The notes beneath the pieces are model-generated. The model saw only the letters and a list, made by a program, of their open reading frames with translations. It made no database searches and had not been told where the DNA came from. From NCBI GenBank assembly GCA_964456445.1, contig CAYWBI010000032.1, positions 1 through 27,250 of the forward strand: 27,250 bases of DNA, written 5' to 3'. The DNA is from CAYWBI01 sp964456445 (GTDB lineage: Bacteria > Calditrichota > Calditrichia > Calditrichales > J004). Of the stretch, positions 15,847-23,243 are shown in pieces (within the stretch, counting starts at the first letter, position 1; each line of letters starts with the position of its first letter). Position numbers and translations under genes: made by a program.

Positions 15847-15862
15847 ATCAAGTTTTGTGCCA
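15847..15862 (-). promoter_or_regulatory. sigma-54 (-24/-12) promoter candidate
   Basis: On the minus strand the bases read TGGCACAAAACTTGAT. Compared with the sigma-54 consensus TGGCAC-N5-TTGC(A/T), the -24 block is perfect, the spacing is exact and TTG is present. Only the C of the -12 GC is A. Transcription would start near 15835, giving a leader of about 24 bases that includes the ribosome site of the small gene. An NtrC-family sigma-54 activator gene ends about 140 bases away. Activity would depend on tolerance of the -12 change. Confidence 0.5.
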
Positions 15863-16003
15863 ATGGGCTAAGAGCCATAAAAACAACAAATTAACCTAAT
15901 TTATAATGCAAGATGTATAAAAACAAGTATATAGGCAGGTATATGCGCTTAAGTATTGTAAAAAATACAAGTGCTGCGTAAAAAGAAGTTGCATTTTCTA
16001 CAA

Positions 16004-17353
16004 TTATTTGTTGCCAAGGCGGGAAGTGAGCGTGCGATAGTTAATGTTTAAAAATTTGCAGGTTTCTTTCTTGTTCTTACCATGATGTTCATAAACAAGA
16101 TGGGCATACATTCGGGTAAACTCATCCATGGTCCAGCGTCCCTTTAAAGCGTCTTTTAATAACAGGTTTTCTTTTTCCTTAATATCTATCGGTACCTCTT
16201 CCAAAGACAGACGCGCCGGATTAATTACAAGCATACGGGTCAAAGTACTTTCCAATTCCCGTATGTTTCCCTTCCACTCCAATTTTGAAAAATAGGCAAC
16301 CAGCGCCGGGTCAATTTTTGTTAAGGATTTAAGGCCGTACGTGTCGCAATATTTTTTTACAAAAAAACCGATTAATGCCGGGATATCATCGGGGCGTTCC
16401 CGTAGTGGGGGTATATGTATCGGTATTACATTAAGCCTGTAAAACAAATCTTCCCTGAAGTTTTTATTGTTTATCTCATCCTGCAAAATGCGATTTGTCG
16501 CGGCAATCAAGCGAAAATTAGCTTTAATTTCTATTGTACCGCCTAAGCGAAAAAAACGTTTCTCCTGTAATACCCTTAACAATTTTGCCTGGGTAGAAAA
16601 AGGAAGCTCTCCAATTTCATCAAGGAACAGGGTCCCGTTTTCAGCAAGTTCAAATTGACCCTTTTTAAGGTCATTAGCCCCTGTAAAGGCACCTTTCTCA
16701 TGGCCAAAAAGTTCATTTTCCAAAAGGTTTTCAGGCAATGCGGCGGCGTTTATGGCAATAAACGGGCTGCTGGGGGACATACTGCGCTCATGGATATGCC
16801 GGGCAATAACTTCCTTGCCAACGCCGGATTCACCTGTTAGAAGAACGGGCTCCCGGGTCGCCTTTGTTTGTTCAATTAAACGCAGGATACTTTGCAGCTG
16901 CTTGCTAACAGCGATGATTCTGTCAAACTGCAGGTTTGCGGTAAGACGGTCCCTCAAACGGCGGTTTTCCCGTTCCAATAATTGCATTCGGATAGCACGT
17001 TTTACAAGAAGTGGCAGTTCGTCCTGTATGTTTTCATTTTTATAAAAGTAGGAATATGCCCCTCGTTTTTGTGCTTCAAGCGCATTTTGATGATCCTGTG
17101 AGGCCGTGATCACAATTATTTTCGCGTCGCTTCCCTGCCCAACAAGAAAATCAAGGATTTTCAAACCCTGTTCAACCTGTGGCAAGCCAAGGTCCTGGAC
17201 AATAATATCCGGTTGGAATTCAGAAAAGAGCTGCTTTGCCTCTTCGGTTGTAGCTGCAAAGGCAAACAAATACTCCGGGCCGAGCCATTTTCTATAACGC
17301 TGTTGCCAGATGGCGTTATCCTCGATGATGAGAACTTTACTCTTCTTTTGCAT
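16004..17353 (-). CDS. sigma-54-dependent response regulator, NtrC family
   Basis: Two-component activator that remodels sigma-54 RNA polymerase, 449 residues. The receiver (1-120) is complete: Glu11/Asp12, Asp54 in IIVQDLGLP, Thr83 and Lys105. The AAA+ domain (about 145-380) has Walker A GESGVGKE (174-181), the sigma-54 contact loop GAFTGA (221-226), Walker B LFLDEIGELP (242-251), AATNR (284-288) and the arginine-containing FREDLFYRLNVIPIHIPPLRER. The C-terminal Fis-type helix-turn-helix (about 409-446) is HGKNKKETCKFLNINYRTLTSRL-like. The start at 17353 overlaps the histidine kinase stop by 17 bases, so the two are translationally linked cognates. A likely target is the sigma-54-type promoter beyond its own 3' end. 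Confidence 0.95.
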   Translation of the reverse strand: MQKKSKVLIIEDNAIWQQRYRKWLGPEYLFAFAATTEEAKQLFSEFQPDIIVQDLGLPQVEQGLKILDFLVGQGSDAKIIVITASQDHQNALEAQKRGAYSYFYKNENIQDELPLLVKRAIRMQLLERENRRLRDRLTANLQFDRIIAVSKQLQSILRLIEQTKATREPVLLTGESGVGKEVIARHIHERSMSPSSPFIAINAAALPENLLENELFGHEKGAFTGANDLKKGQFELAENGTLFLDEIGELPFSTQAKLLRVLQEKRFFRLGGTIEIKANFRLIAATNRILQDEINNKNFREDLFYRLNVIPIHIPPLRERPDDIPALIGFFVKKYCDTYGLKSLTKIDPALVAYFSKLEWKGNIRELESTLTRMLVINPARLSLEEVPIDIKEKENLLLKDALKGRWTMDEFTRMYAHLVYEHHGKNKKETCKFLNINYRTLTSRLGNK

Positions 17354-18350
17354 TTTTTATACCGCGAAGATAAATGTTTACTTGTGTGTACTTTCTGACC
17401 TCGGAATCAATCTTTAAAAACCCGTGATGTGCATTGATTATTTTTTCAGCAATGGCAAGCCCAAAACCACTGCGTCCAAGATATTTATCGGTTGTAAAAA
17501 ATGGTTTTTTAACATAGGGCAAAAAATCGCTGGAAATCCCCCTGCCCTCATCACGGATGGTAATTTGCAACCATGGGTCTGGGATGAAAGGGGATTGTAA
17601 ATTTACCGCAGAGATATCGATATGGATTTTGTCCGACATATTGTCCGTTGCCTGAAGTGCATTTTTTATAAGTTCATTTATGGCCTTGGACAGCAGCTCC
17701 ATATCGGCCTTAATCTTAAGCTCAGGCCGGGAAGCCGAGATTTCTATAGTTTCGGGTAAAACGCCAATATCGGACAATGAATCTTTAAAAAATTGCCCCA
17801 ACTCAAATTCGGTCTTAAACAACTCCAGGTCACGGATAAAAAACAATAGATTTTTATTTACCTCCGTTTGATAGCTCTGACGATCGAAGGCATTTGCACC
17901 GTCCGGGTCATTTACAAATTCCATCAGCGAATGAATATCATGTAAAAGTTGGGCAATCAGGTTGCCCATGTACATATTTGCATTTTCAAACCCGGCCCGG
18001 TATCCATTGCATAGTTGCATCGACGCCCTCCGCCAGTTTTCAATCACATCCAATAGGTCCGAAGAAAGCGACGTCTCAAATATGAAGATATAGACAGGTT
18101 CGAATATTTCCTGATGACTTATAAAAACCTGGCCCACATGCGCCTTGTTTTCTAACTGTGCCCTGTAAGATGCCAGGCTGCGCTGTGCATGAGTTGACTT
18201 AATAATTTTTAATGGCGATTCAGCAGGTTCGTGGCATAAAAGGCTAAGTTCCGCACCGGCAAAGTTGTCTGTTAAAAATTGATATGTAAAATTGGCTAAA
18301 TCCGCCAAGGTGGTAAATTCCGCGGATTGTTGGATATATTTTTCGGTCAT
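17337..18350 (-). CDS. soluble sensor histidine kinase (NtrB-like)
   Basis: Cytosolic two-component kinase, 337 residues, with no membrane segment. The N-terminal 115 residues form a sensor region of GAF-like character (DLANFTYQFLTDNFAGAELSLLC). The phospho-acceptor helix is at 130-150, with LLHDIHSLMEF (His137). The ATP-binding domain (about 210-330) has N-box SKAINELIKNALQATD (221-236), G1 DEGRGIS (267-273), the FFTTDKYLG lid and G2 RSGFGLAIAEKI (293-304). The ATG at 18350 overlaps the mazG stop as ATGA; an earlier in-frame start (18383) lies inside mazG and adds only a basic leader. The response regulator follows with a 17-base overlap. A cytoplasmic signal is likely, possibly linked to nucleotide or nitrogen status, but that is conjecture. 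Confidence 0.92.
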   Translation of the reverse strand: MTEKYIQQSAEFTTLADLANFTYQFLTDNFAGAELSLLCHEPAESPLKIIKSTHAQRSLASYRAQLENKAHVGQVFISHQEIFEPVYIFIFETSLSSDLLDVIENWRRASMQLCNGYRAGFENANMYMGNLIAQLLHDIHSLMEFVNDPDGANAFDRQSYQTEVNKNLLFFIRDLELFKTEFELGQFFKDSLSDIGVLPETIEISASRPELKIKADMELLSKAINELIKNALQATDNMSDKIHIDISAVNLQSPFIPDPWLQITIRDEGRGISSDFLPYVKKPFFTTDKYLGRSGFGLAIAEKIINAHHGFLKIDSEVRKYTQVNIYLRGIKNAKEE

Positions 18351-19114
18351 GTTTCTTTTTCGTGGGTTTTTGCTTCGTTCCATAATTTATCAAGCGTTTC
18401 TAAAGAGCTTGTTGTAACTTTTTCCGGGTCATTGCCCAATTTGTCTTCCATATATTGAAAACGCCGGATAAATTTTTTGTTTGTCCTCTCCAGTGCGTTG
18501 CCCGCAGAGATATCTAATTTTCGCGCAAGGTTGACCAGAGTGAACAGGATGTCGCCAAACTCAGCTTCTATTTGGCTGTTTTTTTTCCCCTTTGCCGCTT
18601 CCCTAAATTCATTGATTTCTTCTGCCAGTTTATCGATAATTTCAAAACTGTTTTCCCAATCAAAACCCACCGAGGCAGCTTTTTCCTGAATGCGTTGGGC
18701 TTTAATAAGTGTTGGCAGCGCTTTTGGTATGCCCTGGAGAATGGATGTCCGTTTTTCGTTTTTGTGTTTTATCTTTTCCCAGTTATTTTGTACAGACCTT
18801 GCGGAATGCACTAATTTATCTCCATAAACATGCGGATGGCGCTCAATCATTTTATTGGAAATGGCCTGGGCCACATCGGCAAAAGTGAATGCATTTTGCT
18901 CCTCGGCAATGGCCGAGTGGAAAACAAGCTGAAGCAAAACATCACCTAATTCACCTTTCATTTTGTCATAGTCATGCACGTCGATTGTTTCAATAACTTC
19001 ATAACACTCTTCGATCAAATAGCGCTTTAGGCTATCGTGATCCTGTTTGGCATCCCAGGGGCATTCCTTCCTAAGCCGCCGCATTATCGCTAATAGCTGG
19101 TCAATTTCCTGCAT
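18347..19114 (-). CDS. mazG: nucleoside triphosphate pyrophosphohydrolase MazG
   Basis: House-cleaning enzyme that hydrolyses NTPs, including abnormal ones, to NMP and pyrophosphate, and in some bacteria lowers ppGpp. The 255-residue protein contains both tandem MazG domains. The first has LRKECPWDAKQDHDSLKRYL, then the metal motif EECYE (35-39) with GELGDVLLQL (Glu55, Asp58). The second has EEINEF (165-170) with EFGDILFTLVNL (Glu185, Asp188). This matches the two-domain E. coli type. The start was set at ATG 19114, where the protein begins MQEIDQLLAIMRRLR; a longer frame to 19177 has no ribosome site. It is first in an operon with histidine kinase and sigma-54 activator genes, joined by an ATGA overlap, and is divergent from tetR. 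Confidence 0.94.
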   Translation of the reverse strand: MQEIDQLLAIMRRLRKECPWDAKQDHDSLKRYLIEECYEVIETIDVHDYDKMKGELGDVLLQLVFHSAIAEEQNAFTFADVAQAISNKMIERHPHVYGDKLVHSARSVQNNWEKIKHKNEKRTSILQGIPKALPTLIKAQRIQEKAASVGFDWENSFEIIDKLAEEINEFREAAKGKKNSQIEAEFGDILFTLVNLARKLDISAGNALERTNKKFIRRFQYMEDKLGNDPEKVTTSSLETLDKLWNEAKTHEKET

Positions 19115-19235
19115 AAACCCCGATATTGATGTGGATTGTAATTTATACAATTTACGGTGCATGACAAAGCAGATCAAACTAAATCAATTAAAATTTGTGT
19201 TTGCATTTTGGTGCTATTATATTGTGGGGCATAAA

Positions 19236-19250
19236 ATGACTACAGGTCAT
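19236..19250. promoter_or_regulatory. TetR-family operator, site 1
   Basis: Palindrome ATGAC-TACAG-GTCAT, 22 bases before the tetR start. Its reverse complement differs from site 2 (19934-19954 core) by one base in 15. It lies downstream of a possible tetR -10 (TATATT, 19218-19223) and covers the -35 position of a minus-strand TATAAT (19221 to 19216) that could serve mazG. Confidence 0.75.
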
Positions 19251-19271
19251 AATATAGAAAGGGGTTTATTT

Positions 19272-19913
19272 TTGGGTATTGCAGAACGTAAGGAACGTGA
19301 AAAGCAACAACGGCGCAATGATATTATAGATGCGGCTGAGCGTTTGTTTTTTTCCAGGGGGTATGGAAGTACCACAATGGATCAGGTTGCGGACGAAGCC
19401 GAATTGAGCAAAGGCACTTTATACCTGTATTTTAAAAGTAAGGAAGACCTTTATTTAGCTATTAACGTGCGGGGCATGAAAATACTGGAAAAGATGTTTC
19501 GCGGGTCGCAGCAACCCGAATTGAGCGGGCTGGAAAATGTTGAGAACATCGGCCGGGCCTATTTTGCTTTTTCACAAAAACATCCCAATTACTTTGAGGC
19601 TATGATTTTTTATGAGTCAAAAAATATTGCGGACTCATTGGAAGATTCATGCATCCAATCCTGTGAAGAACAGGGCGAACGTACCTTGCATGTTGTAGCG
19701 GAAACGGTTGCCGCGGGTATTGCGGATGGCAGTATTCGAAATGATGCGGATCCGATGCTGACCGCAACGGTTTTGTGGGGCCATTCAACCGGAATGATCC
19801 AGATACTGGCTTTAAAAGAACAACATTTGCTTAACGCCCATGGGGTAGATGCCGGTACACTTATGGAAGCATCGTTTAAAATTACGGCAAAGGGTTTGGC
19901 CGCTATTAGATAA
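19272..19913 (+). CDS. TetR family transcriptional repressor
   Basis: Ligand-responsive repressor, 213 residues. The N-terminal helix-turn-helix domain (about 13-60) is typical: RRNDIIDAAERLFFSRGYGS, then TTMDQVADEAELSKGTLYLY and FKSKEDLYLAI. The variable C-terminal domain (65-210) should bind the inducer, probably a substrate of the adjacent pump. The TTG at 19272 is chosen because AAAGGGG lies seven bases before it. An in-frame ATG at 19236 sits inside operator 1 and has no ribosome site, and the frame further upstream runs into mazG. Near-identical palindromes before tetR and before the tolC-like gene indicate autorepression and control of the efflux operon. It is the first gene of that plus-strand block. 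Confidence 0.93.
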   Translation: MGIAERKEREKQQRRNDIIDAAERLFFSRGYGSTTMDQVADEAELSKGTLYLYFKSKEDLYLAINVRGMKILEKMFRGSQQPELSGLENVENIGRAYFAFSQKHPNYFEAMIFYESKNIADSLEDSCIQSCEEQGERTLHVVAETVAAGIADGSIRNDADPMLTATVLWGHSTGMIQILALKEQHLLNAHGVDAGTLMEASFKITAKGLAAIR

Positions 19914-19933
19914 GGGATATTTTTTTTGCCATT

Positions 19934-19954
19934 TAAATGACTTGTAGTCATTTA
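19934..19954. promoter_or_regulatory. TetR-family operator, site 2
   Basis: Perfect inverted repeat with 9-base arms: TAAATGACT (19934-19942) and AGTCATTTA (19946-19954) around TGT. It lies between the tetR stop and the tolC-like start and overlaps the likely promoter of the pump operon (possible -35 TTGCCA at 19926-19931). The core ATGACTTGTAGTCAT matches site 1 in inverted orientation, with one difference. Confidence 0.8.
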
Positions 19955-19979
19955 TTAATTTTTAGTGGGGTTTATTAGT

Positions 19980-21374
19980 ATGAGATCATTTGTGTTGATG
20001 TTGCTGACTTTGATTGTCATCCAGGGGGTTAAGGCCGCGGAGCTACCGGTCTTAAAAGTGTATATCGAACAAGGGCTAAAAAGTAACCTTGCCCTACAGC
20101 AAAAAAAGTTGGATTATGAGAAAAGTTTTCTTGCCCTAAAAAAGGCAAGGGGCCTTTTTCTGCCCAGCCTTGCAGTTGATGCGCGTTATTCCAGGGCTGG
20201 CGGGGGACGCACCATTGATTTTCCTCTTGGGGATCTGGTAAATCCTGTTTATGTAAGTCTTAATCAGATTTTCAGCGCTATCGGGCAACCAACGCAAAAC
20301 TTCCCGTTGTTACAAAACCAGCAAATCCCTTTCCTGCGTAAGAAGGAGCACGATACCAAGTTACGTTTGGTTCAACCTTTGTTTCAGCCGGCAATTTATT
20401 TTAATATGCAGCTTAAAAAGCAACAACAGCTCGGGCAGCAGGCGGCGATAAACAGTTATAAAAATACGCTCGTCCGGGATATTAGTTTGGCTTACTATAA
20501 TTACCTTCAGGCGGGGCGAAGCGTGGCAATTTATCAAAGTGCCCAAAAAGTTGTGCGGGAAAACGTGGCGGTCAGTCAATCGCTTTTAAGGAACGGTGTT
20601 GTTACGGGGGATGTGCTTTTCCGGGCGGAAGCCGCGCAAGCCCACATAGAACAACAGTTAAGCAACGCCTTAAGTAAACAGCAAATAGCGGGTTCATATT
20701 TCAACTTTCTTTTAAACCGCGCCATGGATGATACCATTCAGGTAAGTGATGTCGGTCTTATTACCGGTAAAAAAACTGCCGATTTGCAAGAGCTGCGTCA
20801 TGAGGCGCTTATAAACCGCTATGAATTTTTACAAATTCAAAAAGGCCAGTTGGCCCAAAAAGCTGTTGCCCGGCTGAACAGCACCAAGTACCTGCCTGTC
20901 TTAAACCTCGTTGTGGACTATGGTTTCCAGGGGGAAAACTATCGCTTTTCAAAAGAAGATGATTATTGGATGGCCTCCGCAGTGCTGCAATGGAACCTCT
21001 TTAACGGTGGTCAGGATGAGGCAGACCGGCAAATAGCGATGGTATCATTTAAACAACTGCAATTGCGCGAACAGGAGTTGTCACATCAGATCGTATTGGA
21101 TGTGGATACCCAGTACCGACAGTTGATAAATCTGCAAAAAACATTTATCGCTGCTCAAAAAGAATCACATGCGGCACAAAAGGCGTTTGAAATTATCCGC
21201 AGCCAATACCGTTCCGGTCAGGCCCCGCTTATAACTTTTATGGACGCCCGCGAAAAAATGACACAGGCCCGTATTTCGCGCGAAATAACCAAAATTGAAA
21301 TTACTAAACAAAGAGTAAGGCTGGCCGCTGCAACGGGTATGCTTGTACAGCCTTATCTGGATAAGGAGAAATAA
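19980..21374 (+). CDS. TolC family outer membrane efflux protein
   Basis: Outer-membrane channel of a tripartite efflux pump, 464 residues. A Sec signal peptide (about 1-19, hydrophobic SFVLMLLTLIVI) is followed by two outer-membrane-efflux repeats rich in long helices (for example QGLKSNLALQQKKLDYEKSF, later YRSGQAPLITFMDAREKMTQ). The C-terminal repeat includes the typical LQWNLFNGGQDEADRQIA. The ATG at 19980 with GGGG about ten bases upstream gives the best signal peptide; a GTG at 19965 would add five residues. The membrane fusion gene starts 1 base after its stop. It is first in the pump operon under operator 2, so channel production is probably induced with the rest of the pump. Confidence 0.92.
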   Translation: MRSFVLMLLTLIVIQGVKAAELPVLKVYIEQGLKSNLALQQKKLDYEKSFLALKKARGLFLPSLAVDARYSRAGGGRTIDFPLGDLVNPVYVSLNQIFSAIGQPTQNFPLLQNQQIPFLRKKEHDTKLRLVQPLFQPAIYFNMQLKKQQQLGQQAAINSYKNTLVRDISLAYYNYLQAGRSVAIYQSAQKVVRENVAVSQSLLRNGVVTGDVLFRAEAAQAHIEQQLSNALSKQQIAGSYFNFLLNRAMDDTIQVSDVGLITGKKTADLQELRHEALINRYEFLQIQKGQLAQKAVARLNSTKYLPVLNLVVDYGFQGENYRFSKEDDYWMASAVLQWNLFNGGQDEADRQIAMVSFKQLQLREQELSHQIVLDVDTQYRQLINLQKTFIAAQKESHAAQKAFEIIRSQYRSGQAPLITFMDAREKMTQARISREITKIEITKQRVRLAAATGMLVQPYLDKEK

Positions 21375-21375
21375 A

Positions 21376-22419
21376 ATGCGCATATGGATCGTTTTGCTCC
21401 TGGCTGCGACGGCGTTTACAATAAACAGTTGTCAAGGCCATGCCGAAGAACCACAAAAGACATCGGCCACGGCAGTTACGCTTGCGAAGGTTCAAAAACA
21501 AGCTGTTGTTCATCCAATAATTGCCAGCGGGATATTGTCCGCACCGCAAGAAGTGGCGCTTTCTTTTAAAACCGGAGGTATTGTAGCCACAATATTGACC
21601 GATGAGGGTGCGGCGGTTAAAAAGGGGGACTTGCTTGCAAAGTTGGATATACGTGAAATCAGTGCCTATGCCCAACAAGCGGCCATCGCAAAAGACAAAG
21701 CCGATCGGGATGCCGCACGAGTTAAAAAATTGTATGCCGATAGTGCGGCCTCGTTGGAACAGGTTCAAAATGCACAGTCGGGGCTTGATGCAGCGCGGGC
21801 ACAGTACGCAATTGCCAGATTCAATCTGGAAAAAGCACAGATTAATGCCCCATTTGACGGCCGCGTTTTAAAACGTCTGATGGACCCGGGGGAAATGAGT
21901 GGTCCGGGCGCGCCGGTTTTGATTATTGGCAGCCGTCCTGAACGGCCGCTGGTAAAGGCCGCGTTGTCCGATCGTGATATCCTGCGCTGTGGTTTGGGCG
22001 ATCCGGCCCAGATCCGATTTGACGCCTATCCGGATATGGTGTTCAAAGGGCATGTAAAACGTCTGGCCGGGACTGCGCTGCCCGGTAGCGGTGTGTTTGA
22101 AATCGAAATAGCCCTGGATAAAACAGACAAAACCCTGCTTCCGGGTTTTGTTGCTTCGATAGAATTATTTCCCCGGCAAACCGTGCAATTGCCGGTAATC
22201 CCGGCAGCGTCATTGACCGGGGCATCCGGGAAGAAGGCCTATGTGTTTGTTTATAATGCACGGTCGGGAACGGTTAAAAAACAGGAAGTACATATCGCAC
22301 AAATTTTAAATAACGAAGTGGCCGTTTTTGACAGCGTCATGGATGGGCAGAAAATTGTAAGTCGGGGTGCGGCGTATTTATCGGACGGCCAGCACGTACA
22401 AACGGTTGCCGCACAATAA
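21376..22419 (+). CDS. RND efflux membrane fusion (adaptor) lipoprotein
   Basis: Periplasmic adaptor linking the inner-membrane RND pump to the TolC-like channel, 347 residues. The lipoprotein signal is short and hydrophobic (IWIVLLLAATAFTINSC, Cys19). The lipoyl halves are at about 60-95 (SFKTGGIVATILTDEGAAVK, KGDLLAKLD) and 155-185 (INAPFDGRVLKRLMDPGEM), separated by a short helical hairpin (95-153). A beta-barrel domain (VKAALSDRDILRCGLGDPAQ) and a membrane-proximal domain follow. The ATG at 21376 has AAGGAG eight bases upstream and lies 1 base after the tolC-like stop. The short hairpin is characteristic of adaptors for smaller RND pumps. Confidence 0.92.
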   Translation: MRIWIVLLLAATAFTINSCQGHAEEPQKTSATAVTLAKVQKQAVVHPIIASGILSAPQEVALSFKTGGIVATILTDEGAAVKKGDLLAKLDIREISAYAQQAAIAKDKADRDAARVKKLYADSAASLEQVQNAQSGLDAARAQYAIARFNLEKAQINAPFDGRVLKRLMDPGEMSGPGAPVLIIGSRPERPLVKAALSDRDILRCGLGDPAQIRFDAYPDMVFKGHVKRLAGTALPGSGVFEIEIALDKTDKTLLPGFVASIELFPRQTVQLPVIPAASLTGASGKKAYVFVYNARSGTVKKQEVHIAQILNNEVAVFDSVMDGQKIVSRGAAYLSDGQHVQTVAAQ

Positions 22420-22490
22420 CCACTTGCTGCCCGGTCTATTGCCGAACCGGTTGTTTAAGATGGTTGAAACTCAACAAGGGAGATGGTCGC

Positions 22491-23129
22491 ATGAAAATTC
22501 TAAAACGTGAACTGAATCCGCAGCTAACCAAACTCAACTATAAAAAAGTTGTTTGGTTTTATGATTTGTGGAGTGGCTTGACCGAATCAAAAGCTGCTAA
22601 GCTTGTACTTGATCTGGCGGATATAAAGGACAATCAACATGTCCTGGAAGTTGGTTGCGGAACGGGGCTTGTTTTTAAAAAAATGGTCATGAAAAATCCA
22701 CATGGTAAAAATACCGGTATGGACCTTTCACCGGATATGTTGGCTAAAGCCAGGCAGCGCATGTTGAAAACAGGTTATACAAACTATGAGCTGATGGAGG
22801 GGGACGTCCTTAATTTGGACTTTCCCGACAATAGTTTTGATGTACTTATAAATAACTTTATGATCGATCTGATGCCCGAGGAAACTTTTGATAAGATCGC
22901 CGGCAAATTTTTCAGGTTGCTAAAGACAGATGGTATTATTGTAATTTCCACATTCGGCATGGGAAGTAAATTTTGGTCATGGCTTGCAAAATCAATGCCC
23001 GATTTATTAACCGGTTGCAGACCGGTTTCTTTTGGCAGGAATTTACTCAATGCCGGATTTCAGGTCGAAGAAGATATCCGAATCAGCCAAAATACATTTC
23101 CGGCAAATATCCTAAAAGCCCGGAAATGA
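22491..23129 (+). CDS. class I SAM-dependent methyltransferase (UbiE-like)
   Basis: Cytoplasmic methyltransferase of 212 residues. SAM-binding motif I is VLEVGCGTGLVF (51-62). Motif II ends in the acidic GMDLS (76-80), motif III is near GDVLNLDFPDNSFDVLI (104-120), and a later strand is TDGIIVISTFG. The N-terminal YDLWSGLTESKAAKLVLDLA and C-terminal parts resemble UbiE/quinone- or phospholipid-type enzymes. The start at 22491 follows AGGGAG at proper spacing; an in-frame TTG (22464) is rejected. It lies 71 bases after the adaptor gene and before a short-chain dehydrogenase, within the TetR-controlled block. The substrate is unknown; modification of the exported compound or of membrane lipid is inferred. 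Confidence 0.85.
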   Translation: MKILKRELNPQLTKLNYKKVVWFYDLWSGLTESKAAKLVLDLADIKDNQHVLEVGCGTGLVFKKMVMKNPHGKNTGMDLSPDMLAKARQRMLKTGYTNYELMEGDVLNLDFPDNSFDVLINNFMIDLMPEETFDKIAGKFFRLLKTDGIIVISTFGMGSKFWSWLAKSMPDLLTGCRPVSFGRNLLNAGFQVEEDIRISQNTFPANILKARK

Positions 23130-23166
23130 TCCCGTCCTAATCAAAATGAATTATTGGAGAGCATAC

Positions 23167-23217
23167 ATGGCTATTTCACTAGCGGCGGATGTATGTATCA
23201 ATGCACATAGAATTTAA
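23167..23217 (+). other. possible 16-codon ORF with strong ribosome site
   Basis: GGAGAG (23156-23161) precedes an ATG at 23167 by five bases. The reading frame MAISLAADVCINAHRI ends at TAA 23215-23217, 26 bases before the dehydrogenase ATG. It may be a translated short peptide, a leader helping the next gene, or the remnant of a lost gene start. No conservation can be judged here. Confidence 0.25.
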
Positions 23218-23243
23218 TCTTTAAAATAAATCGAGGGAAAATT

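Noticed and set aside
15934..15948. Plus-strand GGCAGGTATATGCGC as a sigma-54 promoter
   Set aside because: The GG to GC spacing is 9 or 11, not 10, and it faces the end of the activator gene.
19047..19271. Longer tetR start inside mazG, or the ATG at 19236
   Set aside because: No ribosome site, overlap with mazG or the operator, and the protein family starts near the TTG with good AAAGGGG.
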